Shown: positions 26,300 to 36,411, counted from the stretch's first letter. The stretch: DNA of 64,000 bases from Rhodomicrobium lacus (GCF_003992725.1 NZ_RZNF01000012.1:744001-808000); one strand, 5' to 3'. Numbers and translations are program-made. Notes: a model not told the origin generated them from the sequence alone.

Positions 26300-28389
26300 G
26301 ACACAGCCCCGAGCTGCACGATGGGAATGCCGCGCGCGATCTCCAGATGCGACAGAACCGGCAGGTTCGGGAAGGTGCGCTCCGTTATCATGCGGACGTA
26401 GAACCGGATTTCCGGGCCTGCAACCAGAACGAAATTGTTCTTCTTATCCATCAATTCGCGGACCTTCTCGGACAGCTCCAGTGCGAACTGCTCGATGAGG
26501 GCCGGACTGATGTCGAACTCAACGATCCCGCCCTTCACGTCACGGCGCAGTGCCTGTTGCATGGCCGTTTCCCAACGCTGGCCGAGACGGAGAATTCTGA
26601 GCGTCCCATTATCGGAGAAATCGGCGCAAATCTGTTGCGCGAGGCGCGTTCTGACGTGTTCGGCGATCAGTTCGACGCGCTTTGCGTGTGGTGAGATTTC
26701 GGCAACGGCTTCGAGAATGAGGCTCAAATTGCGGATCGAGATACGCTCCTGGAGCAGCCGCCGCAACACGGCGTGGAACGTCGAGTTCGACAGGCTGGAA
26801 GGAACGATTTCATCCATGAGCCGCTTGTATTCCGGCTCCAGCGTGTCGACGAGGCGACGATAGTCCTTATAGGAAAGCAGTTGAGAGAGATTGTTCCTCA
26901 ATGTTTCCGCGAGGTGGGTGAGCAGGACGGACGTGCGGTCGATCGGCGTAAAGCCCTGCGCGCGCAGCTTCGCCGAGAACCCATCCGGCACCCATACCGC
27001 CTTGATGCCGAAGGTCGGATCGCGCGTCGCCTCGCACGGCACCTGAGGCACGAGGCCGTCTCCCGTTATCACGAGCACTTCTCCGAGGCGAAGTTCGCCG
27101 CTTGCGACGACAGCCCCATGGATCTTGATCTGATAAGCCTTGGGCGGCATGAAGATGTCGTCTGTAAGCTTTATCTCCGGGACGATGAAGCCATATTGTT
27201 TCGCGAAGTTGCGGCGTATGATCGAGACGCGATGGCTGATCTCCTGGAATTCCGGAAGGAGGACGCTTGAGATCTGCTTGCCGAGGCAAAGCTCGACGTC
27301 TGACAGTTTGAGCGACTCCTTGACTGAAAGCTTGGCCTGCGCCTCCGCTTCGGCGCGCTGGCGCTCGGTCGCGGCCGCCAGACGCGTTGCGACATCCGCC
27401 TTCCGCCGTGGTTCCGCATAAGCCACGAACATCAGTGTCGTGGCGAGAAGGGCGAATGGAAAGAACGGCAGACCTGGCGCAACCGCGAGCACGCATGAAA
27501 CGACGCCTGCCACGAACAAAGCGCGTGGATAGTTGCCGAGCTGACTGAGAACCACCTTCTCCGCCGAGCCGCGCGTTCCGCCTTTCGAAACGAGCAGACC
27601 GGCCGCGAGCGAGACGATGAGGGCCGGGATCTGGGTAACGAGGCCATCGCCGACCGAGAGCTTGACGAAGACGTCGGCGGCGGACGCGAACGTCATGTCG
27701 TGCCTGACGACGCCGATCACGATACCGCCAAAAATATTGATGGCCGTTATGATCAGGCCGGCAATCGCGTCTCCACGCACGAATTTCGATGCGCCGTCCA
27801 TGGCGCCGAAGAACGCGCTCTCCTCTTCAAGCTCGCGCCGGCGTTCCATCGCCTCCTTTTCGTCGATGTTGCCGGCGGCGAGGTCGGCGTCGATGGCCAT
27901 CTGCTTGCCGGGGATCGCATCGAGCGTGAAGCGCGCGCCAACCTCCGCGATACGCGTCGCGCCTTTGGTGATCACGAGAAAATTGACGGTCACGAGGATC
28001 AGGAAAACGATCGTACCGATAAGGAAATCGCCGCTCATCACGAAATCGGCGAAACCGGCAATGACATAACCGGCCGCGGAATAGCCTTCGGCGCCGTGAG
28101 ACAGGATCAGGCGCGTCGTTGCGATATTGAGCGATAATCGCAGCAACGTCGAAATCAGCAGCACGGTTGGAAAGGCCGAGAAATCGAGCGGCTTCTGAAT
28201 CCAGAGCGCAACCATCAGGATCAGCACGGACAGGGCGATCGAGATCGCCAGGCCGATATCGATGATCACGGGCGGCAACGGGACGAAAAGCACCGTGAGG
28301 ATAAACAGGATACCGAAGGCGAACCCGACATCCTGATTGCTCATTCCGGCGGCAATGGGTTGCACGCCGGTCGTCTGGGGTGACGACAC
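26296..28389 (-). CDS. flhA: Flagellar export apparatus protein FlhA
   Basis: FlhA forms the nonameric export ring. The 697-residue product has eight predicted membrane helices in the first 330 residues, including the conserved FHIPED-region equivalent [32 protein letters not shown] and [21 protein letters not shown], and a long cytoplasmic domain ending with family motifs ([48 protein letters not shown]). The start is GTG 28389 with GGAG seven bases upstream. Confidence 0.97.
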   Translation of the reverse strand: MSSPQTTGVQPIAAGMSNQDVGFAFGILFILTVLFVPLPPVIIDIGLAISIALSVLILMVALWIQKPLDFSAFPTVLLISTLLRLSLNIATTRLILSHGAEGYSAAGYVIAGFADFVMSGDFLIGTIVFLILVTVNFLVITKGATRIAEVGARFTLDAIPGKQMAIDADLAAGNIDEKEAMERRRELEEESAFFGAMDGASKFVRGDAIAGLIITAINIFGGIVIGVVRHDMTFASAADVFVKLSVGDGLVTQIPALIVSLAAGLLVSKGGTRGSAEKVVLSQLGNYPRALFVAGVVSCVLAVAPGLPFFPFALLATTLMFVAYAEPRRKADVATRLAAATERQRAEAEAQAKLSVKESLKLSDVELCLGKQISSVLLPEFQEISHRVSIIRRNFAKQYGFIVPEIKLTDDIFMPPKAYQIKIHGAVVASGELRLGEVLVITGDGLVPQVPCEATRDPTFGIKAVWVPDGFSAKLRAQGFTPIDRTSVLLTHLAETLRNNLSQLLSYKDYRRLVDTLEPEYKRLMDEIVPSSLSNSTFHAVLRRLLQERISIRNLSLILEAVAEISPHAKRVELIAEHVRTRLAQQICADFSDNGTLRILRLGQRWETAMQQALRRDVKGGIVEFDISPALIEQFALELSEKVRELMDKKNNFVLVAGPEIRFYVRMITERTFPNLPVLSHLEIARGIPIVQLGAVS

Positions 28390-28430
28390 GTTCGATCTCC
28401 GTGATAAGTTTAGAGAAAGCGGCTATCGGT

Positions 28431-28697
28431 TCAGAAGCCGTGCTCGATACGCGAATAAGCTTGCTCGGAAATCCCGAGCAACACGCTTCCGATGAACGAC
28501 GCCGTCATCATGGCCACCACGAAGACGGCCACGATTTTCGGGATGAACGTCAGCGTCGCTTCCTGGATCTGGGTCAGCGCCTGAAACAGCGAGATGGCGA
28601 TCCCGACCGCCATCGCCGCACCAATCATCGGTCCGCTAGCCATGATAACGGCCCAGATGGCTGACCTCACGAGATCCATGGCATCTGCCTGATTCAT
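28431..28697 (-). CDS. fliQ: Flagellar export gate protein FliQ
   Basis: An 88-residue protein with two membrane helices separated by the conserved FQALTQIQEATLTFIPK turn, the hallmark of FliQ. It starts five bases after flgD and precedes flhA by 41 bases. Full length for the family. Confidence 0.95.
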   Translation of the reverse strand: MNQADAMDLVRSAIWAVIMASGPMIGAAMAVGIAISLFQALTQIQEATLTFIPKIVAVFVVAMMTASFIGSVLLGISEQAYSRIEHGF

Positions 28698-28702
28698 GGG
28701 CG

Positions 28703-29113
28703 CTACGAGATCACGACGCCGGAAGCCAACTCTATGGTGCTCCCATCGGCAAGGGTTGCAACTGAGCCCGAGGAGTTGATTTCAATCGACTTGATAACCC
28801 CGGAGACTGTGCCGTCCGCCGAAGTCACCGTCTTTCCGATGAGCGAAGCGCCCTGCGAAATCGCGTTTTGCGTCAGCAGCGTATCCAACCGCGAGTTCGC
28901 GTTGACGAGTTGTTCGACCGACGAGAACGACGCCAGTTGCGAGATGAACTGTGTCGGGTCCGTTGGGTCTGTCGGATCCTGGTTTTGAAGCTGCGCGACA
29001 AGCAATTGAAGAAAACTGTTATAGTCCAGCGTACTTGTTTTACTTGTTGAGCTGGTTGACGTTGATTCGTTCGACGTGGTCGCTGTGGACGAAGTGGTTG
29101 CCGGAACTGACAT
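28703..29113 (-). CDS. flgD: Hook capping protein FlgD
   Basis: FlgD caps the growing hook. The 136-residue product has a Ser/Thr-rich N-terminus, then the conserved LDYNSFLQLLVAQLQNQDPTDPTDPTQFISQLASFSSVEQLVNANSRLDTLL block and a C-terminal GKTV...DGTVSGVIKSIEI region. This is the short alphaproteobacterial form. Its first 74 bases overlap the end of flbT in another frame; AGGGA lies ahead of the ATG. Confidence 0.93.
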   Translation of the reverse strand: MSVPATTSSTATTSNESTSTSSTSKTSTLDYNSFLQLLVAQLQNQDPTDPTDPTQFISQLASFSSVEQLVNANSRLDTLLTQNAISQGASLIGKTVTSADGTVSGVIKSIEINSSGSVATLADGSTIELASGVVIS

Positions 29114-29519
29114 TTCTTTGTTTCCCTGCGTCTTTGATCTTGCCTTGGAGACACTCGGCCACGAAGGGCCTCAGAACTTTCAACGCATCGAAATACCGGC
29201 CGCCATCGACCAGTTGCTCGACCTGATCCAGGGCGGCAGCCAATTCGTGAGACGCACCGACACCCAACTCCAATATCATCTCGACAACGGATTTTTTGAC
29301 GCTGTCCGCGCTTTTCGGCTCGATCAGCATCGCCTGAATCAAAAAATACAGCTGACGGACCGGGGTTGTCGCTCGCTCCGCCTGCATGACATAAGCTTCC
29401 AGCAGGAACGCGACATCGTTGAGAAACTCGACCGAAACCTTCCGGTCAGCCCGCAAGACCGCGCCGTTGATGAATATCCGTTCGCCCGGCTTCAGACTGA
29501 CAGAAAAAGGGCGGCTCAT
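29040..29519 (-). CDS. flbT: Flagellin post-transcriptional regulator FlbT
   Basis: FlbT binds the 5' leader of flagellin mRNA and controls its stability and translation in alphaproteobacteria. The 159-residue product has the family start (LKPGERIFINGAVLRADRKVSVEFLNDVAFLLEAYVMQAERATTPVRQLYFLIQAML) and a central helical region. The last 25 residues run through the flgD start region in a different frame. It overlaps flaF by ATGA. Confidence 0.93.
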   Translation of the reverse strand: MSRPFSVSLKPGERIFINGAVLRADRKVSVEFLNDVAFLLEAYVMQAERATTPVRQLYFLIQAMLIEPKSADSVKKSVVEMILELGVGASHELAAALDQVEQLVDGGRYFDALKVLRPFVAECLQGKIKDAGKQRNVSSGNHFVHSDHVERINVNQLNK

Positions 29520-29863
29520 TTGAGACCTTCTGCTACGGAACGAGAGACATCGATGATGAAGCCGAAATCGTTGCTCCGACCGCGTCGGATCGCCTCGATG
29601 CGGCGGAGCACAGCGATACCGATCGAAATCAGATCCGCGCGAAGCTTGTTCGGCAGCCTGCTTTCCGGCGATCCCAGTTGCTCAATGAAGAAGACCCAAA
29701 GTCGCTTTGTGTAGAGAAGGGCTTCGATTGCTTCTGCAGATCGCGGGCCTGCCTCGACACCTCGCTGCAGAAGCTCTATCGAGCGCAGGATCGCCCCGTG
29801 CTCGGTCCCACGTGCTGTTCTGACATCTGTCGCCAGCACTTCCTGATACGGCGAATGATACAT
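29516..29863 (-). CDS. flaF: Flagellar biosynthesis regulator FlaF
   Basis: FlaF works with FlbT and flagellin, in Caulobacter as a secretion chaperone or positive regulator. The 115-residue product from ATG 29863 (MYHSPYQEV) has ESPxxAEAIEALLYTKRLWVFFIEQL- and LRADLISIGIAVLRRIEAI-type segments diagnostic of FlaF. A longer frame to 30022 lies in the flgL coding region and is rejected. It follows flgL by 20 bases. Confidence 0.9.
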   Translation of the reverse strand: MYHSPYQEVLATDVRTARGTEHGAILRSIELLQRGVEAGPRSAEAIEALLYTKRLWVFFIEQLGSPESRLPNKLRADLISIGIAVLRRIEAIRRGRSNDFGFIIDVSRSVAEGLK

Positions 29864-29883
29864 CGTTGAAGTCCCGGCCTTGT

Positions 29884-30921
29884 TTAGGCGCTGATATAAC
29901 TGACGAGCGACAGGCTGTAGATCCGATTGGTGAGTGCGTATGACGTGTCGAGAAGCGTTTGAAGCTGGGCGAGCTTCGTCGATGCCTCGGTCGGGTCTGA
30001 GTCGCCCAGCTCGCTCGACCAATTGTCGACCAGCTTCTTTTCCGTGGTGAGCCGTTCGTTCGTCGATGTGATCTGGGATTGCGACACGCCGAGCGTGGAT
30101 TGCATGCCGCTGATGCCCGCCATCGCGCTGTTCACCTTGTCAAGCGCTGCGGCGATAACCGTTTGCTGCGTTCCCGTATTCAGATTGTCGAGCCCGAGGT
30201 CCGAGATCATCGTGTAGGCTTCGGCGAGCTGACGGAATGCTTCTTCATTCGCGGAAACGGACGTCGTTACCGTTTGCCCATCGGAGATCCGGGCGGTTCC
30301 CCTCGTCGACGAGGCGTTGGACCAATTGCTCGACCACGACGCATCGTCGAACAGCGCGGAAAAATCGCCGGACAGGAAAGATGTCATGTCGGCGGGTGTT
30401 ATCGAACTCGCCGAAGAGTCGGACTGCGTCATGCCGAAAGCCGTAGAAAAGGCGCTCGCGGTCGCGGCCTTTGCCGAGTCCGAATAATCGTTCAAAGGCG
30501 TAGCTCCGGTGTTGGAGCCGCCAAAAACATAAGCGCCTGCTGTGGCGGCATTCAGGGAGGTGATGAGGGATTCCAGCATTCCCTTCGCCTGCGCCGAGAG
30601 CGCACTTACATCCCCGGTGCTCTTCGCGGACAAGAGGGCGTTGCTGAGCTCTTCGGCATCGCTGTAGATCGACGTGAGTGCCGTGGTCGAGGTCGATATC
30701 TTGTTCAGCACAACCGAGTTTGCGGTGATTGTACTCGTCAGGCTCGTCGATTTTGCCTGAAGAGATCGATAGAGCCCATATTGGCTTCCAAGACTGGATA
30801 CGGGATCCGAGATCTTTCCGCTTGAGGTCTCGGTCGTAATCTTCGCGATTTTTGCCTGGGCGTCCGCAACTGCGTTGGGCGCAATTGAATAGAGGACTGA
30901 AGTAGAAACTGTGCTTACCAT
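29884..30921 (-). CDS. flgL: Hook-filament junction protein FlgL
   Basis: The 345-residue product resembles flagellin-family junction proteins: N-terminal D0-like helix with KITTETSSGKISDPVSSLGSQYGLYRSLQAK, VLNKISTSTTALTSIYSDAEELSNALL, and C-terminal SQSQITSTNERLTTEKKLVDNWSSELGDSDPTEASTKLAQLQTLLDTSYALTNRIYSLSLVSYI. Its place after flgK fixes it as FlgL. GGAGG lies eight bases upstream of the ATG. Confidence 0.9.
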   Translation of the reverse strand: MVSTVSTSVLYSIAPNAVADAQAKIAKITTETSSGKISDPVSSLGSQYGLYRSLQAKSTSLTSTITANSVVLNKISTSTTALTSIYSDAEELSNALLSAKSTGDVSALSAQAKGMLESLITSLNAATAGAYVFGGSNTGATPLNDYSDSAKAATASAFSTAFGMTQSDSSASSITPADMTSFLSGDFSALFDDASWSSNWSNASSTRGTARISDGQTVTTSVSANEEAFRQLAEAYTMISDLGLDNLNTGTQQTVIAAALDKVNSAMAGISGMQSTLGVSQSQITSTNERLTTEKKLVDNWSSELGDSDPTEASTKLAQLQTLLDTSYALTNRIYSLSLVSYISA

Positions 30922-30935
30922 GGTTCGTCCTCCGG

Positions 30936-32399
30936 CTAGATCGCGTTGAGAAGATCGGAAAACATCTGATCGACAGCAGAGACCAGCTTCGCGGCGGCGC
31001 CATACGACTGTTCAAGCGCGAGCATTTTCGAAAGCTCTGTATCGATGTTCACTCCCGTCGCATTCGAAAGCGCGGTGGCAGCGGTGCTTTTCACGGTGGC
31101 GCTGTAGGCGGCCGTGGACGATGCAGCTTGCGACTTGACACCGAGCCACGAGGCTGAGGCAGCAGCATAATCAGCAAGACTGAGAGAAGTTCCGGCGCCG
31201 GCAACGGGGTCGAAAGCCTGGGCGGTTTTAAGGCCGCTGACCAGCTCATTCAGACGATCCGTGTATCCGGTTTCGCCTGGATTCGGATTGTATACATAAG
31301 GATCGGCGCCATTGGTCGAGATGCCGCCATCTCTCAGGAGGGTCGGTGTGGCGACAACCGAAGCCGCGACCGATATCCTTGACGCAAGCCCCTCGGAAAC
31401 CGTTCCGGAGGTTGGGACGACAAGGCTTCCGGCGTCGGTGAACAGGCCAGCCTGCGGCGAACCCGTGCCACCACTTTGATCGGTTTCCTGGAAAGCGGTG
31501 ATCAGGCCGCGCGCGATCTCGTCGAGCTGGTCCTGATAGGTGACGGCGAGATCGTCCCTCACCTCTACGAGCCCGGCGAGGCGCCCGCTCTTGATTTCGT
31601 AAGAGGCACCCGAAGTGGTGACGGGCACGCCGTCGACATAGACGGCGTTCCCCTGCGTGGAGGCCGTAAATGTGGTCTTGGCCTCGAAGGTGACAGAGCG
31701 GGCCGTCTTGTCGAACAGCGTCACGCCGCTGTCGGTGTAGATGGCCATGTCGTTGTTTGAGCGCGTCACCGTGGAGATGCCGATCTCGGCGCTCAGGCTT
31801 TGCAGGATACTATCCCGCTCGTCGAGCGCATCGGTTATGTCCGCACCGGCGACCGTTCCCTTGACAATCGTTTCGTTGACAGCCTGGAACCGCGTCAGGA
31901 GATTGTTGATGGTCGAGACAGAATCGCCGATCGCGGCGTCAGCATCCGCGCGCACTTGCTGCACGGTATCGGCGGCGCTGTTGAGCGCGCCGGCGAGATC
32001 GCTCGCAGCCTGCACGGCGTCTACGGACGCCTGGGATTCAGGCGAGGCAGCATATGTCGACAGCGCATCCGACAAAGCTGCGATCAGAGCGGTTGGCGAC
32101 GTGGTATCATCGACGGTGGTTGCGCCAACCGTGCTCTGAAGCTGCGTGAGCGCGTCCGAAACCGCTCCGTCGCGCGCGTCGTCGGCATTTGCAGTCAACA
32201 AGCTCTTCAGAGCGGCCGCATTTGTAACGCGCGTAATGGAGACGACCGACGGCAAGCCGTTGATCGTGACCACATTCGCGAGCTTGCGACTCGCTCCGTC
32301 CGTCTGCTGATTCGCCACATTGCGCGCAACGACGGCGGTTTGAGAGGAGGCGACGGAAACGCCCGCGGAGGCTGTATTCAGCGCAGAGGTCAGCGACAT
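30936..32399 (-). CDS. flgK: Hook-associated protein FlgK
   Basis: FlgK is the first hook-filament junction protein. The 487-residue product has the rod/hook N-terminal motif (ALNTASAGVSVASSQTAVVARNVANQQTDGASRK), a long middle region with LDERDSILQSLSAEIGISTVTRSNNDMAIYTDSGVTLFD, and the conserved C-terminus GVNIDTELSKMLALEQSYGAAAKLVSAVDQMFSDLLNAI. It lies 11 bases after flgE. Length is typical for alphaproteobacteria. Confidence 0.95.
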   Translation of the reverse strand: MSLTSALNTASAGVSVASSQTAVVARNVANQQTDGASRKLANVVTINGLPSVVSITRVTNAAALKSLLTANADDARDGAVSDALTQLQSTVGATTVDDTTSPTALIAALSDALSTYAASPESQASVDAVQAASDLAGALNSAADTVQQVRADADAAIGDSVSTINNLLTRFQAVNETIVKGTVAGADITDALDERDSILQSLSAEIGISTVTRSNNDMAIYTDSGVTLFDKTARSVTFEAKTTFTASTQGNAVYVDGVPVTTSGASYEIKSGRLAGLVEVRDDLAVTYQDQLDEIARGLITAFQETDQSGGTGSPQAGLFTDAGSLVVPTSGTVSEGLASRISVAASVVATPTLLRDGGISTNGADPYVYNPNPGETGYTDRLNELVSGLKTAQAFDPVAGAGTSLSLADYAAASASWLGVKSQAASSTAAYSATVKSTAATALSNATGVNIDTELSKMLALEQSYGAAAKLVSAVDQMFSDLLNAI

Positions 32400-32410
32400 C
32401 GGTCAGCCCC

Positions 32411-33652
32411 CTAGGTATTCAGATTGACGAGAACTTTCAGAAGGTCGGACCCCGTCTGAAAGACCTTGGCATTGGACTGATAGATGTTCTGGGACTGGAT
32501 CATTCGCGTCAGTTCCGTCGCAAGATCGACGTCCGAATTCTCAAGCGTATAGTCGCTGATCGTCCCAAAGCCATTCGTTCCAGCGATGCCGATCTGAACG
32601 CTGCCCGATTCCTGATTGGGCAGATAGGCGTTGCCGCTGATGACGGTCATGTTGTCGGGACTGGCGACGGTTGCGAGCGGGATGGTGTAAGCGGCGACCG
32701 TCGATCCGTTTTCATAAACGACCGACAGCGTACCGTCAGACGAAATCTCGACCGACTTCACCGCGCTCGCCGCGTTGCCGTTCACGTCCGCCGAAAACGT
32801 GTAGGCGGAATCGAGCTGCGTCGATTTCGAAATATCGAGCGTCAGAGTGCCGCCGTTGGGCACCGGAACCGAAAGGCTCGTTGGCGTAGAGAGCGCGTAT
32901 GTCGTGGAGTCGAACGTCAAGGTTTCGGTGACAAGCGCGGCGCTCGAATAGGGAAAGCCGCCATTGGTGGCGTCAGCCTGATTGTAGACGGATACTTCCC
33001 ACTCATTGTCGGCCGTCTTCGTGTAATAGACGTCGAGATTGACCGAGGAGCCGGCATTGTTGTAGGCGGTGAAAGAGGTTTTTTGCGTATAGGTCGCATC
33101 TGCCGCGTTGTTGGAAGGCAGCTTGGTCGTATCCGTGACTGCCGTCGCGCCTATGGGCAGATTGAAAGTGACGACACCTTCCGTCGAGGGGACCGCCTTC
33201 ATCGCAAGGTCGCCGACGTTTACCACTTCGAGGCCCGCATAGCTGTTTGCAGACGGCGTCGTACCAACGGGATACCCAAGAAGCGTATATCCTGCCGCGT
33301 TTTGCAGAGTGCCGTCAGCCTGCTCCACAAATGCGCCCGCGCGCGTCAGAACCGGGGTGCCGCTCGGGCCCGACACGATGAAGAAGCCGTTCCCGTTCAC
33401 GGCCAGGTCCGTCGCACTGGTCGTCGATGTCGTGGTGGATTTGCCGCTGATCGCCGTGCGCACATCGGTATCCACGCCGCCCGACTGATAATCTCCGGAT
33501 CCGCTGCTCGTCACGAGGGTCGAGAACTCTGTCGACGAGCGCTTGTATCCCGTTGTGCTCACATTGGCGATGTTGTCCGCCACTGTGCTTAGAGCCGTCG
33601 ACTGGGCGGCCATGCCCGCTGCACTGGTGTTAATTAGTCCGTAAAGGCTCAT
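32411..33652 (-). CDS. flgE: Flagellar hook protein FlgE
   Basis: The hook subunit, 413 residues from ATG 33652 (MSLYGLINTSAAGMAAQ). The N-terminal motif VADNIANVSTTGYKRSSTEFSTLV, the TDLAVNGNGFFIVSGPSGTPVLTRAG block, a Thr/Asn-rich variable middle, and the C-terminus LENSDVDLATELTRMIQSQNIYQSNAKVFQTGSDLLKVLVNL are clear. A six-residue upstream extension to 33670 would overlap the candidate operator. First gene of a 13-gene run. Confidence 0.95.
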   Translation of the reverse strand: MSLYGLINTSAAGMAAQSTALSTVADNIANVSTTGYKRSSTEFSTLVTSSGSGDYQSGGVDTDVRTAISGKSTTTSTTSATDLAVNGNGFFIVSGPSGTPVLTRAGAFVEQADGTLQNAAGYTLLGYPVGTTPSANSYAGLEVVNVGDLAMKAVPSTEGVVTFNLPIGATAVTDTTKLPSNNAADATYTQKTSFTAYNNAGSSVNLDVYYTKTADNEWEVSVYNQADATNGGFPYSSAALVTETLTFDSTTYALSTPTSLSVPVPNGGTLTLDISKSTQLDSAYTFSADVNGNAASAVKSVEISSDGTLSVVYENGSTVAAYTIPLATVASPDNMTVISGNAYLPNQESGSVQIGIAGTNGFGTISDYTLENSDVDLATELTRMIQSQNIYQSNAKVFQTGSDLLKVLVNLNT

Positions 33653-33667
33653 TGCGAATCGCTCCCC

Positions 33668-33690
33668 CAACCTATGCGCCTAATTGGTTG
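33668..33690. promoter_or_regulatory. Inverted repeat CAACC-N13-GGTTG upstream of flgE
   Basis: CAACC (33668-33672) and GGTTG (33686-33690) are perfect complements with the same 13-base spacing as upstream of flgB and the che operon. It starts 16 bases ahead of the flgE ATG and would control the flgE-to-FliL-like operon. Confidence 0.55.
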
Positions 33691-33760
33691 TAGGCTCCTT
33701 AGCTTGTGCGGACCTTGGATCGAAGGGTGAACAGCGCCGACTTCGAAAACGCTACGACAG

Positions 33761-35137
33761 TCAGGAAGCGCGCAGCATCAGGCGCAGCATGTCATCCAGC
33801 GCTTCGCCGGGCCGAAGGTCTTCGGCGCTTTGCGTCAGATAGCGGTATACGGCGGGAACGAGACGGACAGCCTTGTCGAGTTCGGCGTCGTTGTTCGGCT
33901 TGTGGCCGGCAATCATCCGAATATCTCGGGTCTCCTCGAACCTCGAAATGAGCCCCTTGAGTTCCCGCACCGCAGACTTCTGGTTCGGCGTCCAGACGCG
34001 GGGAGCAAGACGCGAAACCGAGCCCAGAACGTCGACCGCCGGAAATCTCCCCTGATCCGCGATGGCGCGGTCGAGCACAATGTGGCCGTCGAGTATGCCG
34101 CGCAGCGTATCCGCCACCGGATCATTATGGTCGTCGCCGTCCACGAGGACCGAGAAGACGCCCGTTATCGATCCTGGGCCACTCGCGTTGCCGGCCCTTT
34201 CAAGCAGCTTCGGCAGGTCCGTGAAGACGCTTGGCGGATACCCCCGAGAGACAGGAGGTTCTCCCGCTGACAATGCGATTTCTCTCACTGCGTGCGCATA
34301 GCGGGTGACGGAATCGAACACGAGAAGCACCCGCTGTCCTTCATCGCGGAAATATTCCGCCACGGCGAAGGCTGTTTTCGCAGCCAAGCGCCGCATCATC
34401 GGGCTTTCATCGCTCGTGGAAACGACAAGAACGGCCTTGGCCATTCCGTCCTTGGTCAGGGTGTCGTCGATGAATTCCCTGACCTCTCGCCCACGCTCGC
34501 CGATGGCGGCAAAGACGGTCACGTCGAAGGAACTGCCGCGCGTCAACATGGACAGAAGCGTCGATTTTCCGACGCCCGATCCGGCGAAAATCCCGATCCT
34601 CTGGCCGGCACAGAGAGGCGTGAAGACATCGATGACGCGCACGCTCGTAAGTACGGGCTCGCTGACACGCTGTCGCTCGAGAGCGAGCGGCGGCGCCTGA
34701 TCGACTGGAATGAGACGCGCCCCGCGCCCCAGGGCCGGGCCGTTGTCGATGACGCGGCCAAGCGCATCGATCACGCGGCCTTTCCAGGTCTCGTTCGGGC
34801 GAAGCTTCAGCGTCGAAGCAAGCCTGACCGGGGCGCCGAGAAAAGGCTGATGACGCTCTTCAATGGTGCGCACCAGAATCGTATCGCGCTCCACCCGTAG
34901 CGTTTCGGCGAGGGCATCGCCTTCGTCGGTCGCAATGGACACCCAATCGCCGAGCTTCGTGAACTTCGACAGCCCATCGACGCGGATATGTTCCGTCGAA
35001 AGCTCCACGACCTTGCCGCTCACAACAGCGAGCCGATCGTCGAGAGCAGCCTCGAAGGCTTCGGCGAGAGTTGTGAGAGCGGTGCGACCGAAGCGCGGCA
35101 GAACGCCGTCAAAATCGCGATGCGGCTGTTCAACCAT
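33761..35137 (-). CDS. fliI: Flagellum-specific ATPase FliI
   Basis: FliI powers substrate entry into the export apparatus. The 458-residue product has the Walker A motif GIFAGSGVGKST (182-193), the F1-type segments RGREVREFIDD and TSDESPMMRR, Walker B-like VLLVFDSVTRYAHAVRE, and SRGYPPSVFTDLPKLLERAG. Length is normal. It follows flgF with a one-base overlap; its end is near the flgE promoter. Confidence 0.97.
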   Translation of the reverse strand: MVEQPHRDFDGVLPRFGRTALTTLAEAFEAALDDRLAVVSGKVVELSTEHIRVDGLSKFTKLGDWVSIATDEGDALAETLRVERDTILVRTIEERHQPFLGAPVRLASTLKLRPNETWKGRVIDALGRVIDNGPALGRGARLIPVDQAPPLALERQRVSEPVLTSVRVIDVFTPLCAGQRIGIFAGSGVGKSTLLSMLTRGSSFDVTVFAAIGERGREVREFIDDTLTKDGMAKAVLVVSTSDESPMMRRLAAKTAFAVAEYFRDEGQRVLLVFDSVTRYAHAVREIALSAGEPPVSRGYPPSVFTDLPKLLERAGNASGPGSITGVFSVLVDGDDHNDPVADTLRGILDGHIVLDRAIADQGRFPAVDVLGSVSRLAPRVWTPNQKSAVRELKGLISRFEETRDIRMIAGHKPNNDAELDKAVRLVPAVYRYLTQSAEDLRPGEALDDMLRLMLRAS

Positions 35138-35862
35138 CAGGAAGTCGGCGACCCGAGCGCTTGAATCGCGGATTTCAAGCCCGATTCGACAGACTGGATC
35201 GTCGATGCCGCCTCATCGAATGCGCGTTGCACATAAATGAGTCTGGCCGTCTCCTTGATCGCGTTTACGTTCGATTCCTCGACATAGCCCGATGCTATGT
35301 TGCTCTTCGCCGGGTCTGTCGCGGCGATGGCTGGCTTGTCGGAGACGAAGCCGCCTTCGACCCGCGAAAGCTTCGCGTCGGAGCCGAACACGAACACGCC
35401 GATCATGCCTATGCGTTCGTTATTCTGCGTAATCGTGCCGTCCTCGGCGATCTGCGGCGTCGGACCGTTGGGATCGACCTGCAATGGCGCGCCGCCAGCA
35501 TCGAGCACCGGATCGCCCCGCATCGAAACCAGCATGCCGCTCGTCGTCATCTGCATGCGACCGTCTCGGGTGTACATCCTGCCAGCGGGAGTCTGGACGG
35601 AAAGCCAGCCTTGCCCTTTGAGGGCGACGTCAAGCGGATTGCCCGTCTTGACCAACCCGCCTGCGCCAAGGCTGACGACGCTGTCTTTTGACGTAACGAA
35701 AGCTGTCATCTGCGCATCGGCAGCCGACAGAACGCTATCGAACTTCATTTCAGTGCCCCGATAGCCAACGGTATTGGCGTTCGCCACGTTCTGGGCAACG
35801 GTATCCAGGCGTTTCTGAAGCGCCACCTGAGCGGAAAGCGCTACATAGAGCGACGACTGCAT
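35137..35862 (-). CDS. flgF: Proximal rod protein FlgF
   Basis: FlgF is a proximal rod subunit. The 241-residue product has the N-terminal motif LYVALSAQVALQKRLDTVAQNVANANTVGYRGTEMKF, the central LDVALKGQGWLSVQTPAGRMYTRDGRMQMTTSGMLVSMRGDPVL block, and C-terminal SGYVEESNVNAIKETARLIYVQRAFDEAASTIQSVE. GGAG precedes the ATG. It is between cheY2 and fliI. Confidence 0.95.
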   Translation of the reverse strand: MQSSLYVALSAQVALQKRLDTVAQNVANANTVGYRGTEMKFDSVLSAADAQMTAFVTSKDSVVSLGAGGLVKTGNPLDVALKGQGWLSVQTPAGRMYTRDGRMQMTTSGMLVSMRGDPVLDAGGAPLQVDPNGPTPQIAEDGTITQNNERIGMIGVFVFGSDAKLSRVEGGFVSDKPAIAATDPAKSNIASGYVEESNVNAIKETARLIYVQRAFDEAASTIQSVESGLKSAIQALGSPTS

Positions 35863-35934
35863 AAACGTCTCCGGTGGGGCGTGCTGAAAGATGCGGGGAT
35901 GGGAGCAGGAGACACCGGGCGGGCCGGTGTAGCG

Positions 35935-36330
35935 TCAGGCGGCGGCGGCTTTTGCGACAGCAAGCGCCTTGTCGATCTTCTCCTTGAGTACGGGAGCGCT
36001 GAACGGCTTCACGAGATATTCGTTCGCGCCCGCTTCCTTTGCCGCCGCGACGTTGTCCGCTCGCGATTCTGCCGTCACCAGGATGAAAGGGATCTGCGCC
36101 GTCGCCGCGTTCGAGCGAACATAGCGGAGCAAATCGTAGCCTGACATCGGCTCCATGTTCCAGTCGGAGATGATCAGGCCATAGGAATTCTTCTGTATCA
36201 GCTCCAGCGCCATTCCGCCGTTGGACGCCTCATCGACATCATCGTAGCCGATTTGCTTCAGCAACTTGCGAACTATTCTGACCATAGTGCTGTAATCGTC
36301 TACGACCAGAATCTTTAAACCGGCTGTCAT
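35935..36330 (-). CDS. CheY-like response regulator
   Basis: A 131-residue single receiver domain with DD (11-12), phospho-acceptor D56 in IISDWNMEPMSGYDLL, a Thr in VTAES and Lys in LVKPF. The motif SDWNMEPMSG is the CheY form that binds the motor in many bacteria. The ATG at 36330 has AGGAG eight bases upstream; a frame to 36363 is not needed. It heads the unit with flgF and fliI, so it may be the motor-facing CheY. Confidence 0.93.
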   Translation of the reverse strand: MTAGLKILVVDDYSTMVRIVRKLLKQIGYDDVDEASNGGMALELIQKNSYGLIISDWNMEPMSGYDLLRYVRSNAATAQIPFILVTAESRADNVAAAKEAGANEYLVKPFSAPVLKEKIDKALAVAKAAAA

Positions 36331-36411
36331 TGTGTCGTCTCCTGCTCGCGGGCGGGCGCCCAATCTTTTTCCATTCTTGCTGAAAAAGCTTATGCGAGAC
36401 TATCCGCGCTA

